Of a DNA stretch of 22,246 nt, positions 13,711-21,828 are shown piece after piece; within the stretch, counting starts at the first letter, position 1, and each line of letters starts with the position of its first letter. Location: contig SFPN01000029.1 of the NCBI GenBank assembly GCA_004551945.1, forward strand, positions 1 through 22,246, written 5' to 3'. The translations under genes and the position numbers were made by a program. Below the pieces are notes generated by a model, which did not search any database, had not been told where the DNA came from, and saw only the letters and a list, made by a program, of their open reading frames with translations. The stretch is from Clostridiales bacterium (GTDB taxonomy: Bacteria; Bacillota; Clostridia; Oscillospirales; Oscillospiraceae).

Positions 13711-14904
13711 ATGAGTATTCAAAGCACACCCAGAGCCAGCCGCCTGCACATCGGTCTGTTCGGCAACCGGAATGCCGGCAAATCCTCCCTCATCAACGCC
13801 CTCACCGGCCAGGACATCTCCCTGGTCTCCCCGGTGGCGGGCACCACCACCGACCCGGTGTACAAATCCTTTGAGCTTCACGGGGTGGGGCCTGTGGTGT
13901 TTATCGACACCGCCGGCCTGGACGACCAGGGCGACCTGGGCGCCCTCCGGGTGGAAAAAACCCGGCAGGCCCTGGACAAAACCGACCTGGCCCTGCTGGT
14001 CCTCACCCAGGCCCCCCAGGCGGAGCTGCCCTGGCTGGAGGAGCTGAAGTCCCGGGGCATTCCCACCCTGGCAGTGCTGAACAAGGCCGACCTGCTCCCC
14101 GACCCGGAGGGGTTGGCCCAATCCCTCTCCGAAACGCTAAACGTCCCCGTGCTGGCGGTGAGCGCCGCCCAGGGGGAGAACATCTCCGCCCTGCGGCAGG
14201 CCATCGCCCGCCAGGTGCCCGACAGCTTCTGGGACCTGACCATCACCGGAGACCTGGTGCAGGAGGAGGACCTGGTGCTGCTGGTGATGCCCCAGGACAT
14301 CCAGGCCCCCAAGGGGCGGCTGATCCTCCCCCAGGTGCAGACCATCCGGGAGCTGCTGGACAAGAAATGTCTGGTGATGAGCTGCACGGCGGACTGCCTG
14401 CCCGCCACCCTGGCCGCCCTGGCCCGGCCGCCCAAGCTCATCATCACCGACTCCCAGGCTTTCCCCACCGTCTGGCAGCACAAGCCCCCGGAGAGTCTGC
14501 TCACCTCCTTCTCCATCCTCTTCGCCGGGTACAAGGGGGATATCCACGCCTTCCTGGACGGAGCAAAGGCCGTGGAGGCGCTCACGGAACACTCCCGGGT
14601 CCTCATTGCCGAGGCCTGCGCCCACGCTCCCCTGGAGGAGGACATCGGCCGGGAGAAAATCCCCAAGCTGCTGCGGAAGAAGGTGGGGGAAAACCTCTCC
14701 TTCGATTTTGTGCGGGGAAACGACTTCCCCCAGGATCTGACCCCCTACGACCTGGTGATCCACTGCGGGGCCTGCATGTTCAACCGGCGGCATGTGCTCA
14801 GCCGGATCGCCCAGGCCAAGGAGCAGCAGGTGCCCATCTGCAACTACGGTGTGGTGCTGGCCTGTGTGGCGGGGATTCTGGACAAGGTCTGCTACGCAGA
14901 ATAA
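13711..14904 (+). CDS. hydF: [FeFe]-hydrogenase H-cluster maturation GTPase HydF
   Basis: 397 residues from ATG 13711 after GGAGGGG; the frame is open back to 13597 but the extension crosses the terminator. The N-terminal GTPase has P-loop GNRNAGKS (18-25), TTTDP, DTAG (66-69) and NKAD (124-127). The C-terminal domain carries the cluster motif CxH at 303-305 (CAH) and HCxxC at 351-355 (HCGAC). Spacing matches HydF. HydF is the scaffold that receives the diiron subcluster from HydE/HydG and transfers it to apo-hydrogenase. HydE, HydG and the hydrogenase are not in the window, so hydF is separated from its partners. A bidirectional terminator follows. Confidence 0.96.
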   Translation: MSIQSTPRASRLHIGLFGNRNAGKSSLINALTGQDISLVSPVAGTTTDPVYKSFELHGVGPVVFIDTAGLDDQGDLGALRVEKTRQALDKTDLALLVLTQAPQAELPWLEELKSRGIPTLAVLNKADLLPDPEGLAQSLSETLNVPVLAVSAAQGENISALRQAIARQVPDSFWDLTITGDLVQEEDLVLLVMPQDIQAPKGRLILPQVQTIRELLDKKCLVMSCTADCLPATLAALARPPKLIITDSQAFPTVWQHKPPESLLTSFSILFAGYKGDIHAFLDGAKAVEALTEHSRVLIAEACAHAPLEEDIGREKIPKLLRKKVGENLSFDFVRGNDFPQDLTPYDLVIHCGACMFNRRHVLSRIAQAKEQQVPICNYGVVLACVAGILDKVCYAE

Positions 14905-14912
14905 CCGGATTC

Positions 14913-14954
14913 AAAAACGGACCGTCTCATGGTACTGTGAGACGGTCCGTTTTT
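14913..14954. terminator. Bidirectional terminator between hydF and the MBOAT gene
   Basis: Perfect 17-bp stem AAAAACGGACCGTCTCA / TGAGACGGTCCGTTTTT (14913-14929, 14938-14954) with an 8-base loop. Serves the convergent transcripts of hydF and of the DHHW-MBOAT pair. Confidence 0.93.
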
Positions 14955-14967
14955 GCATGGTTATCTT

Positions 14968-16368
14968 TTAAAACCGGAAGTAGATGAAGGGGTTATAGAC
15001 AGAGCTGACGATATACACAATGCACAGCAGGAACAGCAGACCGTACAGCCCGTCCTCCAGAAGGACCCACCCGGGGGTCTGTCTTTTGGGGAGCTTCTTT
15101 GCCACCGGGAAAGAGAACAGAAACGCCAGGGGCAGGTAGAGCAGGGCGAAGAGAATCTCAGAATCTGCCGAGAGCACCTGGGCCAGGCTGGTCCCCTGCC
15201 AGACGAACATGGTGTGCAGGGCGTGGGTAAGCTGAGAGAAGTCTGTCAGGTTAAAGAGCACCCATCCCAGGTTTACCACAAAGAAGGCGTAGAGCCACTG
15301 GATCACGGCGGGCAGCTTCTCCAGCACCCGGCCCAGGACAAACTTTTCCAGCAGCAGCAGGCCCGCGTAGTACAACCCCCACAGGATGAAGTTCCACTCC
15401 GCCCCGTGCCAGAAGCCGGTGAGGCCCCAGACCACCAGGATGTTGCGGACCCACTTGCCCCGGCTCACCCGGCTGCCCCCCAGAGGGATGTAGATATAAT
15501 CCCGGAACCAGGAGGACAGGGAGATGTGCCACCGCCGCCAGAACTCGGTGGCGGACCGGGACAGATAGGGGTAGTTGAAGTTTTCCAGAAAGTGAAAGCC
15601 GAACATCCGCCCCAGGCCGATGGCCATGTCGCTGTAGCCGGAGAAGTCAAAGTAGATCTGCATGGTGTAGGCAAAGGCCGCCAGCCAATACATGGCGGTG
15701 CCGTAGATCTCCGGGTTTCCCCCGTAGATCAGTTCCGCCACGGCGGCGGCGCCGTTGGCCAGGATGACCTTCTTCCCCAGGCCCAGGATAAACCGCCTGA
15801 GCCCCTCGGCCACGTCCTCCCAGGACTCCCGGCGGTGGAGAATCTCCTCCTCAATGGTGCTGTACCGGACGATGGGACCGGCGATCAGCTGGGGGAAGAA
15901 GCTGATGTACAGGAGCAGATAGAAAAAGTTTCGCTGGAGCTTGACCTTGCCCCGGTACAGGTCGATCACATAGGAGAGGATCTGGAAGGTATAAAAACTG
16001 ATGCCGATGGGCAGGGCGATCTCCGGGATGGTTCCCTGGACAGGCAGAAAACGGGTCAGGTTGTCCCAGAAGAAGTTCAGGTATTTGAACACCAGCAGGT
16101 TCAGAACCACCAGGACAACGGTCACCACAAACACCGCCCGTCTGGCCCGGGGCTTGTCCCGCCAGGCCGCCATGGCAAGGCCGCCCAGATAGGCCACCAC
16201 TGTGGCGGCCAGCATCATGACCACATACTTGGGCTCCCCCCAGGAGTAAAAGAACAGGGAGAGCACCAGGAGCAGGCCGTTCCGCCAGGTGCGGTTTTTG
16301 CACAGGTAGTAGGGGATCACCGCCAGGGGCAGGAACAGACAGAGAAACGTTAAGCTGCTGAATACCAC
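14968..16368 (-). CDS. MBOAT family O-acyltransferase (AlgI/DltB/PatA-like)
   Basis: 466 residues starting from GTG 16368, eight bases after GGAGGG, which lies in the end of the upstream gene. The frame is open to 16530 but that part shadows the DHHW gene. A polytopic membrane protein with about ten or more segments, starting MVFSSLTFLCLFLPLAVIPY and continuing LFFYSWGEPKYV. Two conserved histidines are visible: H281 (RRWHISLSSWFRDY) and H321 (TGFWHGAEWN), the latter corresponding to the MBOAT catalytic histidine. Such proteins move acetyl or similar groups across the membrane onto an exported polysaccharide. It follows the DHHW gene, stop TGA at 16373, by 4 bases. The target glycan is not encoded here. 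Confidence 0.93.
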   Translation of the reverse strand: MVFSSLTFLCLFLPLAVIPYYLCKNRTWRNGLLLVLSLFFYSWGEPKYVVMMLAATVVAYLGGLAMAAWRDKPRARRAVFVVTVVLVVLNLLVFKYLNFFWDNLTRFLPVQGTIPEIALPIGISFYTFQILSYVIDLYRGKVKLQRNFFYLLLYISFFPQLIAGPIVRYSTIEEEILHRRESWEDVAEGLRRFILGLGKKVILANGAAAVAELIYGGNPEIYGTAMYWLAAFAYTMQIYFDFSGYSDMAIGLGRMFGFHFLENFNYPYLSRSATEFWRRWHISLSSWFRDYIYIPLGGSRVSRGKWVRNILVVWGLTGFWHGAEWNFILWGLYYAGLLLLEKFVLGRVLEKLPAVIQWLYAFFVVNLGWVLFNLTDFSQLTHALHTMFVWQGTSLAQVLSADSEILFALLYLPLAFLFSFPVAKKLPKRQTPGWVLLEDGLYGLLFLLCIVYIVSSVYNPFIYFRF

Positions 16369-16372
16369 GGCG

Positions 16373-17554
16373 TCAACCCTCCAGATTAAAGGCGTCCTGA
16401 ATGTAGAAGTCGATGTTGCCCATGAGCAGGACCTTGGTAATCTGATGCTCCTGCACATAGGCGGAAAGGTCAAAGGGTTCTCCCATGGTGTGGGCATAGT
16501 AGCGCAGGTCCACCGAATACAGGGTGTCATAGTGGCTGGCCAGGAGCTTCAGCACCGCGTTGTCGAAGGACTCCCCCACCACCAGGAGGTTCCCACGGCC
16601 CTGGGCGCCGGTGGAGAGCACCGTCTCCCCGTTGTCCCCGCCGTAATAGCCGCCGTAGGAGACCGGCTCTTCGGCCTCCCCCGCAAGATAGGCCGCCTGG
16701 TTTCCATAATCCTCCGCGGGAGCGCCGTCGATGGTGACGGTCATGGGAGGAAAGGCATAGGGATAACCGTAGAAGTCCTCGGTAAAGACTCCCTCTCCCC
16801 CCACTGTGGACGCCTTCTTGCCGCTGAATTTGCTGCTGAGCTTCACAGCCTCTCCGGTGGGCGTCAGCAGCGCCTCCCGGATGCCCAGCAGCTGGGCCAG
16901 CTGGCAGTAGCCCCGGTAGGAACCCTGATGGTTCCAGTGGGCGTCGGTCTTATAAAAATTGCTGGCAAATTCCTGGAAGCTGTCGATGGTGTAAACCCCC
17001 ATGCGCGCCTGGGGCAGGTCCAGGTGCTCCAGCAGGTACCGGGACAGGCCGGTTTTCTCTCCGGTTTCAAAGTCCAGATCGGTGTCCTTTTCAATATAGT
17101 AGGCGTAAAACTCCAGGTCCGGGTGGCGGGCAAAGGTCCCGTTCAGGGACTGGCACTTGGCCTCCAGCTCCGCCTGGACTGAGCCAACATACCGGGGCCA
17201 ATAGGTCAGATAGCCGTCCCCGAACAGCCGCAGGCCGTTAAAGTCCACATACTGGTCGCCGGAGATTCCCGCCAGATCCCCGGCCCAGTCCAGGGTCTCC
17301 TTCTGAAACCCGGCGGTGACCCGGTTGTACAGAGACTTCATGGTTTGGGCCAGGGGGATCTGGTCCATCAGGGCCGCGTCCACCCCGTCCTGAAAGGAGC
17401 CGTCCAGGCAGCTCTCCGCCGAGAAGGCAGGCATCTGACCGGCATAGCGGTTTTCATAGGTGTTGATCTCCTCGGGAAACAGCAGGGTCCGGGCCAGACC
17501 GGCCACCAGGACGGCCATCACCCCGCAGACAAAAAGAATGTGAATCTTCTTCAT
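16373..17554 (-). CDS. DHHW family protein (AlgJ/AlgX-like partner of MBOAT acyltransferase)
   Basis: 393 residues. Starts with one N-terminal membrane segment (IHILFVCGVMAVLVAGLA), with the rest outside the cell. YKTDAHWNHQGSY holds the D204-H206-W207 motif that names the family. GNLLVVGESFDNAV holds a candidate catalytic serine S329, as in SGNH-type acetyl transferases AlgJ/AlgX. Together with the MBOAT protein it would O-acetylate a surface glycan. SD AGAGGGAAGG precedes the ATG. An AT-rich TATATAA near 17575 may be its -10, but I saw no good -35. The tRNA operon terminator lies upstream, so this pair is probably transcribed separately. Confidence 0.9.
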   Translation of the reverse strand: MKKIHILFVCGVMAVLVAGLARTLLFPEEINTYENRYAGQMPAFSAESCLDGSFQDGVDAALMDQIPLAQTMKSLYNRVTAGFQKETLDWAGDLAGISGDQYVDFNGLRLFGDGYLTYWPRYVGSVQAELEAKCQSLNGTFARHPDLEFYAYYIEKDTDLDFETGEKTGLSRYLLEHLDLPQARMGVYTIDSFQEFASNFYKTDAHWNHQGSYRGYCQLAQLLGIREALLTPTGEAVKLSSKFSGKKASTVGGEGVFTEDFYGYPYAFPPMTVTIDGAPAEDYGNQAAYLAGEAEEPVSYGGYYGGDNGETVLSTGAQGRGNLLVVGESFDNAVLKLLASHYDTLYSVDLRYYAHTMGEPFDLSAYVQEHQITKVLLMGNIDFYIQDAFNLEG

Positions 17555-17595
17555 GAGCCTTCCCTCTCTAGTTTATATAAGGTATCGGGCCGAAC

Positions 17596-17633
17596 AAAGA
17601 AAAAGCACCGTATTCCCAAGAATACGGTGCTTT

Positions 17634-17634
<1 letters not shown>
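17596..17634 (-). terminator. Terminator of the tRNA operon
   Basis: Perfect 14-bp stem AAAAGCACCGTATT / AATACGGTGCTTTT (17601-17614, 17621-17634) with a 6-base loop. On the - strand it ends with TTTTTCTTTG. Its first base coincides with the final A of the CCA end of tRNA-Cys, so the terminator abuts the tRNA. Confidence 0.92.
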
Positions 17635-17707
<73 letters not shown>

Positions 17708-17710
17708 ATC

Positions 17711-17786
17711 TGGAGCGAGTGACGAGGCTCGAACTCGCTACCTCCACCTTGGCAAGGTGGCGCTCTACCAGATGAGCTACACTCGC
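17711..17786 (-). tRNA. tRNA-Gly (GCC)
   Basis: 76 bases with CCA. Acceptor GCGAGTG pairs with CACTCGC; anticodon GCC in loop TTGCCAA; T arm GCGAG-TTCGAGC-CTCGT with a G-T pair. Only three bases separate it from tRNA-Cys. Confidence 0.96.
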
Positions 17787-17789
17787 ATA

Positions 17790-17865
<76 letters not shown>

Positions 17866-17890
17866 TTGTTTGGGTACGAGCTGTACCCTT

Positions 17891-17967
<77 letters not shown>

Positions 17968-17974
17968 AAATTCT

Positions 17975-18050
17975 TGGTGGGAACAACAGGGCTCGAACCT
18001 GTGACCCCATGCTTGTAAGGCATGTGCTCTCCCAGCTGAGCTATGCTCCC
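17975..18050 (-). tRNA. tRNA-Val (TAC)
   Basis: 76 bases with CCA. Acceptor GGGAGCA pairs with TGTTCCC with one G-T pair; anticodon TAC in loop CTTACAA; T arm ACAGG-TTCGAGC-CCTGT. First gene of the operon, about 50 bases after the promoter. Confidence 0.96.
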
Positions 18051-18100
18051 GAAGCGGAAGGTTTTCTCAAGGAGTTTCGCACCCCCAAGCGACGGATTTC

Positions 18101-18129
18101 ATTATATCCACAGAAGGGCTATTTGTCAA
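18101..18129 (-). promoter_or_regulatory. Consensus sigma-A promoter of the tRNA operon
   Basis: Perfect -35 TTGACA (18129-18124) and perfect -10 TATAAT (18106-18101) with a 17-base spacer on the - strand. This is the strongest promoter in the window, as expected for stable RNA genes. It lies about 50 bases upstream of tRNA-Val. Confidence 0.95.
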
Positions 18130-18166
18130 GAGGTTTTTTCAAAAAAGTTAACTCTTTGCAAAAACC

Positions 18167-18196
18167 CTTTTTCGGGGGCGTTCGCCCCCGAAAAAG
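18167..18196 (-). terminator. Hairpin after hslO, likely terminator
   Basis: Stem CTTTTTCGGGGGC / GCCCCCGAAAAAG (18167-18179, 18184-18196) with a 4-base loop, just past the hslO stop on the - strand. The T-run comes only after GG (GGTTTTTG), so it is less canonical than the other terminators here, but it separates hslO from the tRNA promoter. Confidence 0.65.
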
Positions 18197-18203
18197 ATCG
18201 GTT

Positions 18204-19079
18204 TTACAGAGAAGCTGCCAGCTCCTCCAGATCTTCTTTTTCAAACACGTGCACCGCGTCGCAGAACTGGCAGGTCATCTCCGCCCGGCCCTGGTCGGCG
18301 ATGAGGGCCAGCAGCTCCTGCTTGCCCATGCTCAGCAGGGCGTTCTTCATCCGCTCCCGGCTGCAATAGCACCGGTACTCCACGGGGGACTGCTCCAAAA
18401 GCTCCAGGTCGAAGTCCGCCAGCACCGTCCGCAGCAGGTCCTCCGGGGCCATGCCCTGGTTTAAGTGGGTGGTCACCTGGCCCACCCGGGCGATGCCCGC
18501 CTCAATCTTGTCGATGTCCTGGTCGCTGGCTCCGGGCAGCAGCTGGATGAGATACCCGCCGGCGGCGGCCACGGACAGGTCCGTGTCCACCAGCACCCCC
18601 AGGGCGCAGGCGGTGGGAATCTGCTCACTTTCCGCAAAGTAGGCGGTGATGTCCTCGGCAATCTCCCCGGAAACCAGGGGGATGGTGCCCACATAGGGCT
18701 CCTTCAGCCGCAGGTCCTTGATCACCGTCAGGGCGCCGTCTGTGCCCACGGCGCTTCCCACGTCCAGCTTGGCAGGGCCCTTCAGGGGGATGTCCACCTG
18801 GCCGTTCTGCACATAGCCCCGGACGTTGCCGGCGCTGTCGGCCACGGCCAGAATGCTGCCCAGGGGGCCGCCGCCGTTGATGCGGACAGTTACCGAGCCG
18901 TCTTGCTCCTTCAGCTGGGCGCCCAGCATGGAGGTGGCCATCAGGGTGCGCCCCAGGGCGGCGGTGGCCACGGGCAGGGTGCTGTGAATCTCCCGGGCCC
19001 GCTGGACCAGGCCCCGGCCCTGGATGGCCATGGCCTTGATGGGCGCGTCTTTTGCGATCATGCGTACAATATAATCCAT
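18204..19079 (-). CDS. hslO: Redox-regulated chaperone Hsp33
   Basis: 291 residues, normal Hsp33 length. N-terminal MDYIVRMIAKDAPIKAMAIQ and the core with GSVTVRINGGGPLGSILAVAD and VSGEIAEDITAYFAESEQIP are typical. The C-terminal zinc switch is complete: C237 and C239 (CYC) and C270 and C273 (CQFC). Oxidants such as hypochlorite or peroxide with heat convert these cysteines to disulfides, release zinc and activate the ATP-independent holdase. SD TAGGAGAG precedes the ATG. It is the third gene of the yerC-methyltransferase-hslO run, 32 bases after the methyltransferase stop. Confidence 0.96.
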   Translation of the reverse strand: MDYIVRMIAKDAPIKAMAIQGRGLVQRAREIHSTLPVATAALGRTLMATSMLGAQLKEQDGSVTVRINGGGPLGSILAVADSAGNVRGYVQNGQVDIPLKGPAKLDVGSAVGTDGALTVIKDLRLKEPYVGTIPLVSGEIAEDITAYFAESEQIPTACALGVLVDTDLSVAAAGGYLIQLLPGASDQDIDKIEAGIARVGQVTTHLNQGMAPEDLLRTVLADFDLELLEQSPVEYRCYCSRERMKNALLSMGKQELLALIADQGRAEMTCQFCDAVHVFEKEDLEELAASL

Positions 19080-19111
19080 GGTTGGTCTCTCCTAAATAAA
19101 ACGTAACAAAT

Positions 19112-19870
19112 TTATCGGGGCTTCCGGGCGGTAAAAAAGATCCGCTCCTCCCCCGCTGCCGGCTTTCGGAGCTTTAAGCTGCCGTACTGCCGGATATCCG
19201 TAAACCCGGCTGCCGCCAGGTAAGCGGTGAGTTCCTCCGGGGTGTAGGCGTACTCCTCGTGGACCTCGGCCTCCCGGAGCCAGACCTCCCCCTCCCGCTG
19301 GAACACGTCCATGGCGTAGGTGCAGATCCGGCGGCGGGGATTGTAGTCCGTCCGCCAGACGCAGTAGGCGTCCTCGGTCTCGTCCAGGAACATCCCCCCG
19401 TCCAGGCTCTCCAGGTGGCTGGGGGTGTGAACGTCGAACACGAACAAGCCCCCGGGCTCCAGAAACAGGCGCACCCGCTGGAAGGCCTTTTGCAGCTTGG
19501 CGGGCTTCGTCACATGGTTTACACTGTCCAGCAGGCAGACGCAGGCGTCCACGGTGCCGTACAGGTCCAGCTTCTCCATGGGCTGGCAGAGAAAAATGGG
19601 CCGCTCCAGTCCCTCCGGCAGGGTCTTTTCCGCGGCCACGGCCAGCATCTCCGGGGAGAAGTCCACCCCGATCATCTCATACCCCCGCTCTGCCAGGAGA
19701 AAGGACATGGTGCCTGTGCCGCAGGCCAAGTCCAGCACGGTGTGCACCGGCTTCTTTTCCCGGCGGAACAGCTTTTCCAGAAAGTCTGCCCAGGCGGGGT
19801 AGTTCACATCCTCCGTCATGGCGTCGTAGCAGCCGGCCAGGGCGTCGTAGGTTGCGTCCCAGTTACTCAC
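19112..19870 (-). CDS. Class I SAM-dependent methyltransferase
   Basis: 252 residues starting with GTG 19870 behind GGGAGGAG. The SAM-binding motif I is LDLACGTGTMSFLL (46-59), followed by the acidic end of strand 2 in MIGVDFSPEML and a CLLDSVNHV strand-4 region. N-terminal YDALAGCYDAMTEDVNYPAWADF is common in small-molecule or tRNA-type methyltransferases of Bacillota, but the substrate is unknown. Its start overlaps the yerC stop by 8 bases, so translation is coupled; hslO follows. Confidence 0.9.
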   Translation of the reverse strand: MSNWDATYDALAGCYDAMTEDVNYPAWADFLEKLFRREKKPVHTVLDLACGTGTMSFLLAERGYEMIGVDFSPEMLAVAAEKTLPEGLERPIFLCQPMEKLDLYGTVDACVCLLDSVNHVTKPAKLQKAFQRVRLFLEPGGLFVFDVHTPSHLESLDGGMFLDETEDAYCVWRTDYNPRRRICTYAMDVFQREGEVWLREAEVHEEYAYTPEELTAYLAAAGFTDIRQYGSLKLRKPAAGEERIFFTARKPR

Positions 19871-20171
19871 GGTATTTCTCCTCCCAATAGGGGTCCAGCC
19901 GGGGCAGAATGGTCTGGTAGCCGTCCGCCCCGTACTGCAGGCAGCGGTTGACCCGGCTGATGGTGGCGCTGCTGGCCCCCGTCCGCTTCAGGATGTCCTG
20001 GTAGATCATCCCCTCCCGGAGATACATGGCCACCTCAATCCGCTGTTCCATCGCCTTCAGTTCCGTCACCGTGCACAGGTCCTGGAGAAACCGGCGGCAC
20101 TCCTCCACGCTCTCCAGCTGGAGCAAGCTCTGGTACAGCAGGTCATGGTCGTCCTTTGGAGATTTCTTCAT
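19863..20171 (-). CDS. yerC: YerC/YecD family TrpR-related DNA-binding protein
   Basis: 102 residues with the TrpR-like fold. LCTVTELKAMEQRIEVAMYL leads into a helix-turn-helix around residues 52-78 (MIYQDILKRTGASSATISRVNRCL). YerC is widely conserved in Bacillota; its ligand and regulon are not settled. SD AAGGAGGAG precedes the ATG, and a promoter lies 35-63 bases upstream. First gene of a three-gene operon with the methyltransferase and hslO, and divergent from purA. Confidence 0.93.
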   Translation of the reverse strand: MKKSPKDDHDLLYQSLLQLESVEECRRFLQDLCTVTELKAMEQRIEVAMYLREGMIYQDILKRTGASSATISRVNRCLQYGADGYQTILPRLDPYWEEKYRE

Positions 20172-20205
20172 GAAATGCTCCTCCTTCGCGCTTAGATACT
20201 TTCAT

Positions 20206-20234
20206 ATTTTATCAAGTTAAATTACGAATGTAAA
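20206..20234 (-). promoter_or_regulatory. Promoter of the yerC operon
   Basis: -35 TTTACA (20234-20229) and -10 TAAAAT (20211-20206) with a 17-base spacer on the - strand. Back to back with the purA promoter in a 179-base divergent region. Confidence 0.75.
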
Positions 20235-20290
20235 GGGATAGATGGGGGTTTCAAAAAAGAAAAATAAAATGAAATTTTTCTTCTCCCCTC

Positions 20291-20319
20291 TTGCATATTA
20301 AAAATGTGAGTATTATAAT
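20291..20319 (+). promoter_or_regulatory. Promoter of purA
   Basis: -35 TTGCAT (20291-20296) and -10 TATAAT (20314-20319) spaced by 17 bases. Only about 25 bases separate the predicted start site from the purA start codon, so there is no room for a purine riboswitch. Confidence 0.75.
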
Positions 20320-20350
20320 GAGATGTATTTTTTGTTAGGAGGGATCCTCT

Positions 20351-21634
20351 GTGGTAAAAGCAATTGTCGGCGCCAACTGGGGCGATGAAGGAAAGGGAAA
20401 AATCACGGACCTGCTGGCGGAGCAATCCGACATCGTCATCCGCTTCCAGGGCGGTGCCAACGCAGGCCACACCATCATCAACGACTACGGCCGCTTTGCC
20501 CTGCATACCCTGCCCTCTGGCGCGTTTTACAAGCACGTCACCAACATCATCGGAAACGGCGTGGCGCTGGACATCCGCAAGCTCACCGCCGAGCTCACCG
20601 GCCTGGTGGAAGCAGGCGTCCCCGCCCCCAACCTGATTATCTCTGAGCGGGCCCAGCTGCTGATGCCCTATCATGTGCTCCAGGACACCTACGAGGAGGA
20701 GCGCCTGGGCGGACATGCCTTTGGCTCCACCAAGAGCGGCATCGCCCCCTTCTACTCGGACAAGTACGCCAAGATCGGCATTCAGGTCTGCGACCTGTTC
20801 GACGAGCCCCGCCTGCGGGAGCGCCTGAACCGGGCTGTGGAAATTAAGAATATTCTCTTTGAAAACATGTATCACAAGCCCGCCATCCAGGCGGACGAGC
20901 TGTTTGATGAGCTGCTCTCCCTCCGGGAGATCATCCGTCCCTATGTGGGCGACGCCGTGACCTTCGTCCACCAGGCCCTGAAGGAGGGCAAGTCCATCCT
21001 GCTGGAGGGCCAGCTGGGGGCCATGAAGGACCCGGACCTGGGCATCGTCCCCATGACCACCTCCTCCCACACCCTGGCAGGCTTCGGCTGCGTGGGCGCG
21101 GCCATTCCCCCCACCGCCGTGGAGGACGTGATCTGCGTCTCCAAGGCCTACTCCTCCTGCGTGGGCTCCCAGACCGAGCCCTTCGTCAGCGAGCTGCTGG
21201 GAGAGGCCGGGGATGAGCTCCGCCGCCGGGGCGGCGACAAGGGCGAGTTCGGCGCCACCACCGGGCGGCCCCGCCGGGTGGGCTGGTTCGACACCGTGGC
21301 CACCCGCTACGGCTGCATGATCCAGGGCGCCACCCAGGTGGCCCTCACCTGTCTGGACGTGCTCAGTTATCTGGACGAGATCCAGGTGTGCACCGGCTAC
21401 GAAATCGACGGCCAGGTCACCAAAAACTTCCCCGTTCCCGCCCTGCTGGAGCGGGCCAAGCCCGTCTTCACCACCCTGCCCGGCTGGAAGGAAGACATCC
21501 GCGGCATCACCGATTATGACGCACTTCCTGCAAATGCAAAGGCCTATGTGGACTTCCTGGAGCAGGAGATCGAGACCCCCATCACCATTGTCTCCACCGG
21601 CCCCAAGCGCCACGAGATCACTTTGCGAGGCTGA
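20351..21634 (+). CDS. purA: Adenylosuccinate synthetase
   Basis: 427 residues from GTG 20351, nine bases after TTAGGAGGG. PurA joins IMP and aspartate using GTP to give adenylosuccinate, the first committed step to AMP. Signature motifs are present: the GTP-binding NWGDEGKGK (9-17), NAGHT with the catalytic histidine, AFGSTKSGIAPFYSDK, EGQLGAM, and TTGRPRRVGWFD near residue 300. The usual Gln before WGDEGKGK is Asn here. Monocistronic, with its own promoter and a strong terminator, and separate from other purine genes. Confidence 0.97.
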   Translation: MVKAIVGANWGDEGKGKITDLLAEQSDIVIRFQGGANAGHTIINDYGRFALHTLPSGAFYKHVTNIIGNGVALDIRKLTAELTGLVEAGVPAPNLIISERAQLLMPYHVLQDTYEEERLGGHAFGSTKSGIAPFYSDKYAKIGIQVCDLFDEPRLRERLNRAVEIKNILFENMYHKPAIQADELFDELLSLREIIRPYVGDAVTFVHQALKEGKSILLEGQLGAMKDPDLGIVPMTTSSHTLAGFGCVGAAIPPTAVEDVICVSKAYSSCVGSQTEPFVSELLGEAGDELRRRGGDKGEFGATTGRPRRVGWFDTVATRYGCMIQGATQVALTCLDVLSYLDEIQVCTGYEIDGQVTKNFPVPALLERAKPVFTTLPGWKEDIRGITDYDALPANAKAYVDFLEQEIETPITIVSTGPKRHEITLRG

Positions 21635-21652
21635 CGTTTCCCCCTCTGTATC

Positions 21653-21688
21653 CTGTCCGGGAATCCTGCGGTTCCCGGACAGTTTTTT
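21653..21688 (+). terminator. Intrinsic terminator after purA
   Basis: Perfect 11-bp stem CTGTCCGGGAA / TTCCCGGACAG (21653-21663, 21672-21682) with an 8-base loop, followed by TTTTTTCT. Confidence 0.94.
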
Positions 21689-21692
21689 CTGC

Positions 21693-21721
21693 TTGCATCT
21701 GGCGGTCGCTTCGGCTAAAAT
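21693..21721 (+). promoter_or_regulatory. Candidate promoter of the 72-residue gene
   Basis: -35 TTGCAT (21693-21698) and -10 TAAAAT (21716-21721) with a 17-base spacer. It begins only five bases after the purA terminator T-run. The leader to the ATG would be about 100 bases, and I see no clear structure in it. Confidence 0.6.
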
Positions 21722-21828
21722 AGAGGCAGCAGAGATCCTTGCAGGATACTCCCCCATTTCCCTTTCCTGATCCCAGCGCACGGCATCTCACTGGCGCTGA
21801 ATGAACAACAAAACGGAGGGAACGGCCG

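Noticed and set aside
14953..16353. 466-codon + strand frame
   Set aside because: Mirror of the MBOAT gene, hydrophilic low-complexity product, no ribosome site.
20320..20350. Possible purine riboswitch before purA
   Set aside because: The leader from the predicted start site is only about 25 bases, too short for an aptamer.
20222..21781. 519-codon - strand frame
   Set aside because: Antisense to purA and crosses its terminator and promoter.
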